From Hanleya hanleyi (Eukaryota > Mollusca > Polyplacophora > Lepidopleurida > Hanleyidae), in assembly GCA_036873755.1 (NCBI GenBank), contig JAVTVY010020490.1, positions 1 to 64,000 on the forward strand: a DNA stretch of 64,000 bases, written 5' to 3'. A program made the position numbers and the translations under genes. Of this stretch, positions 24,320 through 35,273 are shown in pieces. Each line of letters starts with the position of its first letter. Within the stretch, counting starts at the first letter, position 1. The notes beneath the pieces are model-generated. The model searched no databases, was not told the DNA's origin, and was given only the letters and a program-made list of their open reading frames with translations.

Positions 24320-25270
24320 TGAAGAGTCGATGGAGATTGATCCCAGTGTCGAGGAGCCCTTCATTCTTCCTTCCCCGCCTACATGTACAAATGGGAGAAG
24401 TAAGGGCTCGAAGTTGCAGTATCCTGGACTGCCCTTAGACGCTTAGGACAAACGGATCAGGGCGAACATGACCGAAATTAACTTTCTCAATTGGCGGCTT
24501 CTGATTGGACAAGAGCCTACGAGAATTGTAAACATATCCAACGCCTGGGTATGATGTGCTGGTGGGGATAATAAAATGATTCACCTGCCATCCTTGTTGT
24601 TTTTGTTCTCTCATCTGTCCGCATCATGGCCACCAGCACCACCACCACACACCAATACTTTCACCACCACAAACCACCACCAACACCACTACCTCAAATC
24701 TTCCATTCCAATACCCTTTCCCCACCATTCCCTGTCTGCGCATGCGCACCATTGCGCTACTTTTACTGCACACCAGTCCAGGTGGACGCTACCTTATTAG
24801 AGCTCCAAACTGATACCCTCGCAGAGCCATTCGCACCACTATGGGTCCAGCTCAAACACCAAACGTCCATTCCAGTGCCTCTTTCCCACAATTCCTTGTC
24901 TGCTCATGCACAGAATGTTGAAAACGGACGACACACTAGTCCAAGCGGATCGTACCCAACGAGAGCTTCAAACTGATACCTCACACGGCTCAATCGTCCC
25001 ACTAGTGGTCCACCTCGACCCGAAAACGTCCATTCGAATACCATTTTTCTACTGCGCATGCGCAGATATACGATATTCCCACCCCACACCCATCCATTTG
25101 GACGCTCCCCCCACGAATGCTTCAAGCTGATACCTCACATAACCCAATCGGACCACTATGGGTCCACCTAGATCCCAAAATGTCCACCCAAGCGCTACTT
25201 GGCCAGCACGCATGAGCACGGTAACTTTTTCAAAAATTTCAACGCATGGTCTCGAGATTCCTCCCATCGT
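24320..25270. repeat. Repeat array related to the 53-54 kb family, opposite orientation
   Basis: Units contain 'gaatgcttcaagctgatacc', 'ccactatgggtcca', 'ctgcgcatgcgca' and 'acacccat.catttggacgc'. These are reverse complements of the units at 53.1-54.2 kb. Three to four diverged copies occupy about 24700-25200. The preceding sequence (24320-24700) is CA/CAC-rich. Open frames here are repeat by-products. Confidence 0.7.
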
Positions 25271-26160
25271 GTTCTATAGGTCCATTCAGAAACGAGAGAT
25301 CCTGAAGGATCTTGGCGCCCACCATTGTCTGATAATTGTAAGCTAATGACAAGAGGAACTTTTTGTCCATTGTTACTAAGAACAAACAAACGATTTGTAA
25401 TTTTGTTTGCAGAATTTCTAATCTGAGCGAAAAAGATCGAAAAAGGGACACTGGAAAACACCAAGATATTATCTTTCTAAGTTTCAGGAGTTTCAAGATT
25501 TCTAGAAACTGTACTTGATGTCGGTTGTTATAGTACAAGTGAAATGAGCAAAGTTAGTCTGAAAGTGAATGTCCAGAGGATCCTTCATCTTCGTTATGTA
25601 GTATTTTTTTTTCCACACGTGTCATCATTGGGTACTGGAAGCGAAGACAAATCTCTTTGACACTTTCGCATGAGCTATGAAACATACTTAAGATTTTATA
25701 ATGAGGAACGAATGCTATTTCTGTTCTGTTTACTGGGGTAGTTTGATTAATATCTCTTTTAAGATACCATGCTCGAAAATAGTAAGATGGTACAAAGCTT
25801 AATACTGAAGGGATCCGGTCTGTGCAGTAATGTGGAAACTTTGAAAGGGTCTGAATCCTGATCTCTCTTGGATCGAAACACGCGGTAGTCTACAGTTGTC
25901 GAGTTGTGACGCCGTGTCACAAGAGTGACGTCCCTTCGTTTAGCCGACCCGTCGGCAGACGAAACGGTGTGGCAGTTCACTTGCAATGGCATGGACTAAA
26001 GTAAACTGATTTAAAATTTGAAGAAATACATTTCAATTCGAAATCATTTGAACTCCTTGATATAGAAGGTGAAGGTATGGATATTCTCTATAGTCATTAT
26101 ATAGAATATGCCCCATCGTTTGATCCGCCTACTCTTGTGATGCAATGTCACAACTCGGGA
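25271..26160. other. Unassigned sequence inside element 2's right arm interruption
   Basis: About 0.9 kb of mixed composition with no recognisable gene, repeat match elsewhere in the window or RNA. Open frames up to 99 codons on the minus strand (25239-25538) lack motifs. Confidence 0.4.
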
Positions 26161-27250
26161 ATACCGTATTAATTTGAAGCGTAATTTGGATTTTCGAATC
26201 GGACCAAAAAAGGTATCTTGCACAACTAGTCCTAATGTGGGACCTGTGTACCAAATTTCAGAAAGATCCATGAAGTATTTCCTGAAAATTCACGATAACA
26301 ATGTTTCAATGGGAAATCCAAAATGGCCACCTGGTGGGCATATTACATTTTCGAATCGGACCAAAAAAGGTATCTTGCACAACTAGACCCCAAGGGGAAC
26401 CTGTGTACCAAATTTAAGAAAGATCCATGTAGTACTTCTGGAGAAATCACGATAAAGTTTCATGGGGAAATCCAAGATGGTCGCCCGGTGGCCATATTGG
26501 ATTTTGGAATCGGACCAGGAAAGGTATTTTGCACAAGTAGACCACAAGGGGAACCTGTGTATCAAATTTGACAAAGATTCATGCAGTGGTTCTTGAGAAT
26601 TCACGATAACAAAATTTCACAGGGAAATTAAAAATGGCCGCTTGGTGGCCATGTTTGATTTTTGAATCGGACCACGAAAAGTATCTTGTGCAACCGCACC
26701 ACAAGGGGAACCAGTGTACCAAATTTGAGAAAGATCCATGCAGTACTTCCTGAGAAATCACGATAACAAAGCTTCATGAGGAAATCCAAGATGGCCGCCT
26801 GGTGGCCATATTGGATTTTGGAATCGGACCAGAAAAGGTATCTTGCACAAGTAGACCACAAGGGAAGCCTGTGTACCAAATTTGACAAAGATCCATGAAG
26901 TACTTCCTGAGAATTCATGATAACATTTCATGGGGAAATTCAAAATGGCCGCCTGGTGGCCATATTGGATTTACGAATCAGGCCAAAAAAGGTATATTGC
27001 ACAACTAGGCAACAAGGGGAACCGGTGTACCAAATTTGAGGAAGATCCATGCAGTACTTCCTGTGAAATCTCGATAACAAAGTTTCATGGGGAAATTGAA
27101 GATGGCTGCCTTTTGGCCATATTGGATTTTCGAATCGGACGTGAAAAGGTATTTTGCACAACTAGACCCCAAGGGGAACCTGTGTACCAAATTTGAGAAA
27201 GATCCATGCAGTAGTTCCCGAGAAATCGCGATAACAAGAATTGTTTACGG
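26160..27250. repeat. ~156-bp tandem repeat ('aaatggccgcctggtggcc' family), ~7 copies
   Basis: The unit contains 'ggccatattggattttcgaa', 'tcggacc', 'aaggtatcttgcacaacta', 'aaggggaacctgtgtaccaa' and 'gatccatgcagtacttcctg'. Seven diverged copies run head to tail. The right end leads into 'acggacggacgacagacgg' and 'gcccgccatcaccaatggtg' (27245-27330), the end structure often seen on such repeats in molluscs. The alternating minus and plus frames found here are by-products of the period. Confidence 0.85.
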
Positions 27251-27785
27251 ACGGACGACAGACGGACGACGGATCACGGACAAAAAGCGATTTGAACAGC
27301 CCGCCATCACCAATGGTGGGCTAAAAAACAAGGGGACACACCCCATACCGCATATGTCCACGAGCGGGTTCCCCACATTGTCCACTGCGCCAGAACGGAT
27401 CTAAAATGTTCAGCCTAAACCCGCCTGAACTTCTCAGCGATAGTCAACCCCTAGCCTCGAGACCCCTCTCGTCGTGTTCTCCGAGACAAAGAAAACAAGA
27501 TGCCACAATCCAGAGTAAAATCCACAAGAAATAAAAAATGACCACCCCTACCCCATATATGCATTCCCGTAGATTAACATTGCAAGTCACTGGGATCTTA
27601 TGTAGGGGCAGATATCTCTTGCTGGGCCGTCAAGTGATGACACAGGAAGTAACCCGGATGTGGCCTTTGACCCGGACCTGACCCGGATGGCACGTGACCG
27701 GATGCGACGTCATCGTGACGTCACTCCACACGGCCCTAATTTTGACCCCCGTTTTTAACAATGAATCGGCCCTTTCTCTACTACT

Positions 27786-28960
27786 GAGTGTCATCGTCGA
27801 GGTCGGTGAGCATAGTGTCTGGAAAGACCACATGTGTTGAATAGCTACTCAGGAAACGGTATGCGATTTGCGGCGACGTACCGGGGTAGTTATGGCGCAG
27901 TGTCCTAGAAGTCTTTCAATTGTCACTAGACAGTCGTGAACTTAGACCCGTAGTTGCGATGATGGTCATGTTCCTTATAGCGATGTCCAAGAAATTAGGG
28001 ACTGGAATAGAACCCTTTGCGGGTTATATGTGACGCAGCGTCCGTGGAGCCATTCGCTGGTTGCTAGATGCTTATTTGAGTTCTTCCTGGGATGATGGTG
28101 ATGACCAGGAATACGCCCTTTGCAATATGTGTTAAATCAGATGAGATCCGGACCCGAGTTTTCGTGTTCAAAATACCTAGCTCTCGACAGATCAAGGTCA
28201 CGCGTCTGGCTCGTCTCACTTTGCAACGAAGTGGAGACAGATGTATGCTGAATTTGAATCTTCTCAAATATGTTAGCTTGTTTCATCAAATTCATATTTT
28301 AAAGAATCCATTATTACATTCGATTTTCATGAAGAAACTCTAGACTTTTTTTATCAATTCCAGGCGTGTAGACGAAATCCGCTCCAAAACGACATATTGA
28401 GGCAAGAGATCGACACACCCCATTAGAAACGAATCTGTTGAATTATTCTCATTACTTCCAGGAACGAAATTCAAAATTACTTGTCGCACAAGTGGCGCCA
28501 TCTTTGTACGGATGTGGACAAGCGACATCATGTGGTAACCCACATGTACATGTATCTACAAATTTGAAAAGAATTCCTAACGAATCGGTTCAATGTGGGA
28601 AAGTTATAAGTTTTGGGGCGCGGGCTTCGCTCTTCTCCTAAATTATAAAGTTCTCGTGCCTCGAATAACCATTGAGCACGACTACAAGAACATTATTTCT
28701 TAATTTGAGCAAACTATTACATGGCAAGTTTTTAGGAAATCTTGACGAACTTTAGTTTCATTTCTAACCCATTCAAAACAGACAGTGTATCCATGGCTTC
28801 GAGTTGACCACTTGCACCCGATGTCAACGCCTAGATTCTCCATTAAAGAATGGTATTGCCACGATGGTTTTACAGAATTCAGACACAATTAATATCTTCT
28901 CTTTCTCTTTCAGCTAAAAATTCAGTAAGAGCGTTTATAGTATTTATATACAGCAGAGTG
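27786..28960 (-). other. 5' part of intron 1, clusterin-like gene
   Basis: Between the right end of element 2 and the signal-peptide exon there are about 1.2 kb of mixed sequence. No tandem repeat, no recognisable protein and no exon with matching splice phases was found. Confidence 0.45.
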
Positions 28961-28967
28961 TACGTAC

Positions 28968-29067
28968 CCGATAAAGCATAGGGATCGATCTGTACATAGC
29001 CAGCTTCGATGGGTTCTTGGAGGGCGGCTATAAGAAGTACCCCACCGAAAAACGTCCAGAGAGACAT
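28968..29067 (-). CDS. Clusterin-like gene, signal-peptide exon (start)
   Basis: The first ATG in frame (29067) opens MSLWTFFGGVLLIAALQEPI followed by EAGYVQIDPYALS and a consensus donor TCGG|GTACGT, leaving phase 1. A short polar start, a hydrophobic core (FFGGVLLIAAL) and a polar cleavage region form a clear secretion signal. The next in-phase exon on this strand is 13684-13852. An in-frame GTG lies upstream but ATG is preferred. Clusterin is secreted, so the exon fits. The link across 15 kb of repeats rests on phase and order and is not proven. Confidence 0.65.
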
Positions 29068-29252
29068 GGCTGTCTTCACACCACGTACACCGCGATGCAG
29101 TCACAAATGAGCTGTGCCAGGATGTTTTCCTTATATATGCTGTGATTTTTTTGTATTATTTGTTATTCAATATCCTGCTCTATGAAATCACGGGTCATAA
29201 AAGTGTCTGTCAGAACTGATGGATAGGCCTAACAGCATACTGCGTCTTTTAA

Positions 29253-29532
29253 CCCTATCTTACGCTGGGGGCGGGGAAAAGAGGGTGAGGGGGGTGTTGT
29301 GCCCCCTAACAAAACGTATTATCCCTTGAGCTAGCGGGCTGAAATTTACCACAATACGCCCTTGGGCCCAGCTCTACAACAAAATGCAAAGATTGCAAGA
29401 TGGCCGCCATCTGACGTCATTTAAAAAAAAAAAACATTTTTGGGTCAAAGTTTTCGAGTCACAGAAAGCCTTCTCTCAAGTTGATTTTTTGTTTGTTCCA
29501 GAGATATGGTAGAAAATTTGGTAAGGGCAGGG
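29253..29532 (+). mobile_element. piggyBac-like MITE, copy 3 (short form)
   Basis: 280 bp flanked by TTAA on both sides (29249-29252 and 29533-29536). It begins CCCTATCTTACGCTGGGG and ends with GGG. It contains 'gagctagcgggctgaaattt' and 'aagatggccgccatctgacg', homologous to parts of the longer copies with an internal deletion. Confidence 0.75.
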
Positions 29533-29536
29533 TTAA

Positions 29537-29676
29537 CGTATCGTACTTGATATTACCAAGAACGTTCAGCAGGTGAAAAGACAAGTTTCCCTTTTTGAAA
29601 CCTATGAGACTTGGATATTGCATTGAGTATAACTTTCTGTAGATTTGACTCGTTTCTTTCACAGAGCGGTCATACA

Positions 29677-29711
<35 letters not shown>

Positions 29712-30304
29712 TCTGATGAAGGGCGGTCGTTTACTGGACAATTGATTTATAGGCCTATGAAATCGGTCCAATTCAAATGGTTGCGCGAATAAAGCATATC
29801 AGAGTTTCTTGATCAATTCAACAGGCTACTCCAGGTTAAGTGAACGATCAGATCATTTAGATAAACTTGAACTCATTTCAGAACGTGTTTGTTAACGTGG
29901 AACATTCTCCACACCTGGTGACCCGTCTTTACACCTATCATTACTGTTTTCGAGGCCCGTGGGCGAATGCACAAGGAAATAAAACTGCATGCAGCCACGT
30001 GCTATCATATAGAGGAACAAAATCCTAACTGGTAGTATGAAGTACGTAATTCAGGTTTTCATTCGACAGGCATCATATCAATAATAATTTTGTTACTTGT
30101 CATGTATTAGCATAAAACAATCACAAAAAATTTAGAAAACTACCGATGCATAAATCCACTTGGCATGACAATATTCACCTTGTGGGACACTAACTGTGAA
30201 AATGTCAACAGGAGTTGACATTGGAAATTTCAAATTCCCGCCACTGACAGCTGATTGGTACTACCGAATGACATTCAATTTGTAAACAGGGGGCCTTCTG
30301 TTTT
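29537..30304. other. Intergenic sequence with a 28-base G homopolymer
   Basis: A run of G occupies about 29681-29709. The rest is ordinary AT-rich sequence with no gene I can support. This is upstream of the clusterin-like start on the minus strand, so promoter elements could lie nearby, but no convincing TATA or initiator was picked out. Confidence 0.5.
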
Positions 30305-31535
30305 GTTTTAAACTTATTTTATTGCATTTTAACAAAAGGATTGGGGACAAGTTCTTTCAACTTATTTTCCCCTCTCCGAATGCAGGTTAAGTAATACAAA
30401 ATAAAGCAAACGAGAAAACCTTATATTAACAATGTATATAAACAATATAAATATATATATATATCTAAGACTTCGTTTTGTTATACATGAGTATGTTGAT
30501 TACTCATTTTAGAGTCATTAGCAAAAATATATAGAGGCCGTATACGCACCCGTTGGTGTCTTTGGTGTTTACTACTAACGACGGAAAAAACCATTGTAAT
30601 ATACTTAGATTAATCGAATCTTTGACTGTCTTTCATGAATTTTTGGACAGAGCTTAATATTTTGGTGTTATTAGAAACAGAAAGGGATGGACTACCCCAC
30701 AACATTTGGTGAACGGTAGTATTAAGCGGGATATTATCAAATAGTTCCGTTCTAAGGTCTTCGAAAAGTGGACAGTAAATTAAAAAAATGTTCAGCATTT
30801 TCAGTTCGTTCCCCGCAAGAGCAGTGCCCGTTTTCATGAAGGTGTACACGATGTAAATCTGCGTTCAGTTGGCTGCAGCCGTGACGTAATTTTGTGTAAA
30901 GTATGTCTAGTTTTCTAGATCCAAGAGGGTGGAATGATAGTGGTAGATTTCTGTTAGAGAGTTTGGACTTAAATGAATTATATGATGTAGAGTTTCTTGT
31001 CTCCAGTGTCAGATTGTTCCACTGGTTAATGACAGATGGAATAAACGAATTTTTAAATAGCGTTAAGCGTGATCTTGGTATGACATAATTGTTGCAATTT
31101 CTAAGACGATATGGTGTTAATTCACCAGCAAGAGGAGTGACCAAGTTTGTTAAATATGAAGGTGCTTCGCCAGTATGGATTTTATACATCGCTGATAATT
31201 TGGAAATTTCTCTCCTTGCTTTTAGCGTTTCCCACCCAGTTTCAAAATAAAGGGATTCCCTTGAAGCATAAGCCAGTAACAATACGTGCGGCGGTCAGTT
31301 GTAACTTTTCTAGTCTTTCACTTTGTTCTTGGGTACAGTTATCCCATACTATAGGGGCATATCCCATTGTCGGTCTAGTGAAGCTGATATAACTTTGGTT
31401 CAACGTTTTCCTTCTAAGTTTAAATTTAAGTTTACGCAAAATTCCAATTCTTTTACATACTATTGAACTTATACTATCGATATGGCTTCGCCATTTACAG
31501 TCACTTTGAAGTACCAAAACCTTCTCACCCCTCAA
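30305..31535 (-). pseudogene. CR1-like non-LTR retrotransposon, 5'-truncated (RT C-terminus and 3' UTR)
   Basis: Minus-strand frames at 31242-31535 and 30752-31282 are consecutive parts of one reverse transcriptase C-terminal region separated by a frameshift. The first contains SDCKWRSHIDSI and FTRPTMGYAPIVWDN (thumb region). The second contains SKLSAMYKIHTGEAPSYL and a Cys/His tail (HENGHCSCGERTENAEHFFN). A third frame (30610-30849) continues it (CPLFEDLRTELFDN). The 3' UTR has a hairpin 'ggggacaagttc...aacttattttcccc' and an AATAAA signal on the minus strand near 30320. The catalytic domain is missing. Dead copy. Confidence 0.85.
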
Positions 31536-31753
31536 TGATCATGTCTCCATCCACTATGCTTTTCCCAAAGTGGCCCAAATCAACACCAGGTAGTACAGTT
31601 GGTAGCCTCATCTGCAAGTTGAAATATCAAATTTATCAGAAATGCCCAAAACTCGCAGCTCATAAAATCCATGAAGATCTGCTCTCAAATTTCTAAACAA
31701 TGTAGGTCATGAGCACTGACCCGGAAGTGATTAACTCCAAATCACAATGACAA
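31536..31753. other. Short spacer between LINE fragment and element 3
   Basis: No gene is seen. It marks the 5'-truncation point of the LINE fragment and the left flank of inverted-repeat element 3. Confidence 0.5.
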
Positions 31754-34700
31754 TCACAATGACAATGACAGGTGATCAGTTACCTTGACCTTTGACCCCA
31801 ATATTTGTACCCAATACATCGCTTTCCACTATAAAAGCATGCACACACAGGTTTGTGTCAAAAATGTCATAACAGTTAGAATCATATGCTACTGGATAGC
31901 ACGTATATTGATTCATATTTATAGTGAGCTATTGATATGGCATGTGACTAGATAAGAATGTCACCTGACATTCAAAAATGAGCTAGCGTGAAGTGAAAAT
32001 ACCAGGAAAAATGATCGACAAATCGTTCCTTAATCTTTACAGTGTAAAGAACCCAGTAGGCCTACCTAGTTCCCAATTCAAAATTAGGTCAAAGTAGAAG
32101 ATTAGTTCATTCGAAGATAGGGGTGTACAGCAAAATCACCAGATAGAGATGGCTAGACGGGCATAGACAATACAGACAGATGCGAACTGGGTGATGGTTA
32201 ATAGGTGACAGTCAAATTGGGTAACGGGCTACAAAACGCCTGCAAAGAGATAATACGCGAATTTGGGAAACGGGCGATGACCGATTTGCGTAATGGGTGA
32301 CAGACAGAGGCGAACTGGGTAATGGATAATGGGTGACAACCGAATTGGGGGACGGTCTACAGAACGCCTACAAAGAGATAATACGCGAACTGGGTAACGG
32401 GAGGTGAACTAATTGGATGATGGTTGAGAGGCTGGGGCGAAAACGGGTAATGAGTGGCAGTCGAATTGGGTAACGGGCTACAGAACGCCTTCAGAGAGAT
32501 AATACGCGAACTGGGTAACAGGAGATGGACGATTTGTGTAATGGGTAACAGAGGCGAACTGGGTTATGGGTAACAGTCGAATTGGATAACGGGCTACAGA
32601 ACGGCTGCAAAGGGATAATACACGAACGGTAACGGGAGATGGATGAATTGGGTAATAATGGGTGACAGATGGAGGCGTAGTGGGTAATGGGTGACAGTCG
32701 TATTGGGTAATCGGCGACAAAACGCCTTCAAAAAGATAACATGAGAACTGGGTAAGAGGGGATGAACACATTGGGTAATGGGTGTCAGACAGAGGCGAAC
32801 TGAGTAGTGGGTTATGGGTGACAGACGAGCTGGATAACGGCCTACAGATAGCCGGCAGAAAGATAATACGCGAACTGGGAAACGGGATATAGACGAATTG
32901 GATAATAAGTGACAGGCAGAGGCGAACTGGCTAATGGGTAATGGGTGACAGTCGAATTGGGTAACGGGCTACAGAACGCCTGCGAAGAGATAATACGCGA
33001 ATCGAGTAACGGGTAATGGATGACAAATAGTAGCGAACTGGGTAAAGGGTAATGAGTGACAGTCGAATTTGGTAACGGGCTACAGAACGCCTGCAAGATG
33101 ATAATAAGGGAACTGGGTAATGGTGATGGGTGACAGACGAATTGGATAACGGTCTACAGAACGCCTACAAAATGATAATACGCGAACTGGGTTATACGGG
33201 ATATGAACGAGTTGGGTATTGGGTGACAGGCAGAGGCGAACTGGGTAATGAGCGACAGTGGAATTGGGTAACGGCCTACAGGTCGCATCCAAAGAGATAA
33301 TACGCGAACTCGGTAACGGGTGATGGACGAATTGGGTAATGGGTGACAGACAGAGATGAACTGGGTAATGGATAGTGGTGACAGTCGAGTTGGGTAACGG
33401 GTTAAAAAACACCTCCAAATAGATAATAAGCGAACTGGGTAATTGGAGGTGGACTACTTGGGAGATGGCTTGGACTACTTGGGTGATGGATTGGTCTACT
33501 TGGGTGATGGTTGAGAGGCTGAGGCGAAAAGGGTAACGGGTAATGGGTGACAGTCGAATTGGGAAAGGGGCTAAAAAACACCTTCAAAGAGATAATACGC
33601 AAACTGGGTAACGGGAGATCGACGAATTGGGTAATGGCTGACATTCGAATTGGGTAACCTGCTACATAACTTTTGCAAAGGGATAATACGCGAACTGGGT
33701 AACGGGAGAGGGACAAATTGGGTATTGGGTTAAAGACAGAGCCGAACTGGGTAATGGGTAAAGGGTGACAGTCGAATTTTGGATAACGGACTACAAAACG
33801 CCTCCAATGAGATAATAAGCGAACTAGGCAGGCCTAATGGCAGATGAACTACTTGGGTGATGGTTGAGAGGCTGAGGCGACATGGGTAATGCGTCATGGG
33901 TGATAATCGAATTGGGCAACGAGCTACATAACGCCTTCAAAAAGATAATACACAACTGGGTAACGGTATATGGACAAACTGCGTAATGGATGACGGTCAA
34001 ATTGGTTAACGACTTACAGATCGCCCCCAAAGAGATAATACTCTTGGTAACGGGTGATAGTCGAGTTGGGTAATGGGTGGCATACAAAGGCGAACTGGGT
34101 AATGGGTAATGGGTGAGCGACGAATAGGATAACGGGCTATAAAACGCCTGCATAGAGATAATAAGCGAACTGAGATGAACGATTTGCGTAATGGGTGACA
34201 GACAGCGGTGAACTGGGGAACGGGTAATGGGTGACAGTCGAATTGGGTAACGACCTACAGAACGCCTCCAAGGAGATAATAAGGGAACTGGGTAATGGGA
34301 GATGAGCTAAATGGGTGATGGTTGAGAGGCGAACTTGGTAATGAGTATTGGGTAACAGTCGAATTGGGTAACGGGCTACTAAGCGCCTGCATAGAGATAA
34401 TACGCAGACTGGGTAACGGGAGATGAACGATTTGCGTAATGGGTGACAGACAGGTCGAAATGGGTAATGAGTAATGGGTGACAGTCGAATTGGGTAAGGG
34501 GCTACAGATCGCCTGTATTGGGAGAATGCGCGAACTGGGTAACGGGAGATGGGCGAATTGGGTAATGGGTGACAGACAGAGGCAAACTGGGGAATGGGTG
34601 CAGTCCAATTGGGCAATGGCCTACGGGTCGCCTCCAAAGAGATAATACACGAACTGGGTAACGGCAGATGGACGAATTTGGTGACGGGTGACAGATAGAG

Positions 34701-35273
34701 GCGAGCTGGGTAATGGGTAATGAGAGGCAGGAACTTGTAACGGGTGATGGTCGACTTGGGTAGTGGGTTACATACAAAGGCGAACTGGGTAATGGGTGAC
34801 CGACGAATAGAATAACGGGCTACAAAACGCCTGAATAGAGATAATACGCGAACTGGCATGGGTAACTGGGGATGGACGAATTGGGTGACGGGTGACAGAC
34901 AGGGGCGAACATGTCGCATGAACTAATCTTTTACTTTGACCTAATTTTGAATTGGGAACTAGGTAGGCCTACTGGGTTCTTTACACTGTAAAGATTAAGG
35001 AACGATCTGTCGATCATTTTCCCGGTATTTTCACTTCACGCTAGCTCATTTTTGAATGTCAGGTGACATTCTTATCTAGTCACATGCCATATCAATAGCT
35101 TACTATAAATATGAATCAATATACGTGCTATCCAGTAGCATGTGATTCTAACTGTTATGACATTTTTGACACAAACCTGTGTGTGCATGCTTTTATAGTG
35201 GAAAGCGATATATTGGGTACATATATTGGGGTCAAAGGTCAAGGTAACTGATCACCTGTCATTGTCATTGTGA
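31754..35273. mobile_element. Inverted-repeat element 3 with minisatellite core
   Basis: The arms at 31754-32110 and 34919-35273 are reverse complements at high identity over about 355 bp. They begin TCACAATGACAATGACAGG and include 'ggtcaaggtaactgatcacc', 'gaactaggtaggcctactgg' and 'agattaaggaacgat' or their complements. The 2.8 kb interior is entirely tandem repeat. No coding capacity, so the element is non-autonomous. The terminal sequence does not resemble the ends of elements 1 or 2. Confidence 0.85.
32115..34915. repeat. ~110-130-bp minisatellite, ~23 copies, core of element 3
   Basis: The unit contains 'cagtcgaattgggtaacggg', 'ctacagaacgcctgcaaaga', 'gataatacgcgaactgggta' and several 'gggtaatgggtgacag' sub-repeats. 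Many copies differ by deletion or gain of the sub-repeats. Long minus-strand frames here (Pro/Ser/Tyr-rich, such as SPITQFVHLPLPSSRIISL) are artefacts of a period compatible with an open frame. Confidence 0.95.

Larger units (their letters stand above)
15145..27785. mobile_element. 12.6-kb inverted-repeat element 2, in intron 1 of clusterin-like gene
   Basis: The left end begins AGTAGTAGGGAAAGGACCGA; the right end, read inward on the minus strand, begins AGTAGTAGAGAAAGGGCCGA. The left arm is about 0.8 kb (15145 to ~15965). It includes 'gacgtcat...cacgtgg', 'aacaagagttatctg' and a stretch rich in 'acgccttaacgcc'. The right arm is in two pieces, 27480-27785 and 23850-24320, separated by about 3.15 kb of other repeats. 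Arm identity is moderate, so the element is old. The interior is the 1.42-kb tandem array. No transposase was recognised and no clean target duplication could be seen, so the class is undetermined (foldback-like). Confidence 0.7.

Noticed and set aside
24576..25538. Several overlapping frames of 60-116 codons
   Set aside because: They coincide with repeat units related to the 53-54 kb family, and frames on both strands are open because of the repeat composition.
32478..34919. Long minus-strand Pro/Ser/Tyr-rich reading frames (up to 260 codons)
   Set aside because: They lie wholly inside the 110-130-bp minisatellite, and the translation repeats with the array. Several overlapping frames are open at once, so this is periodicity and not a gene.
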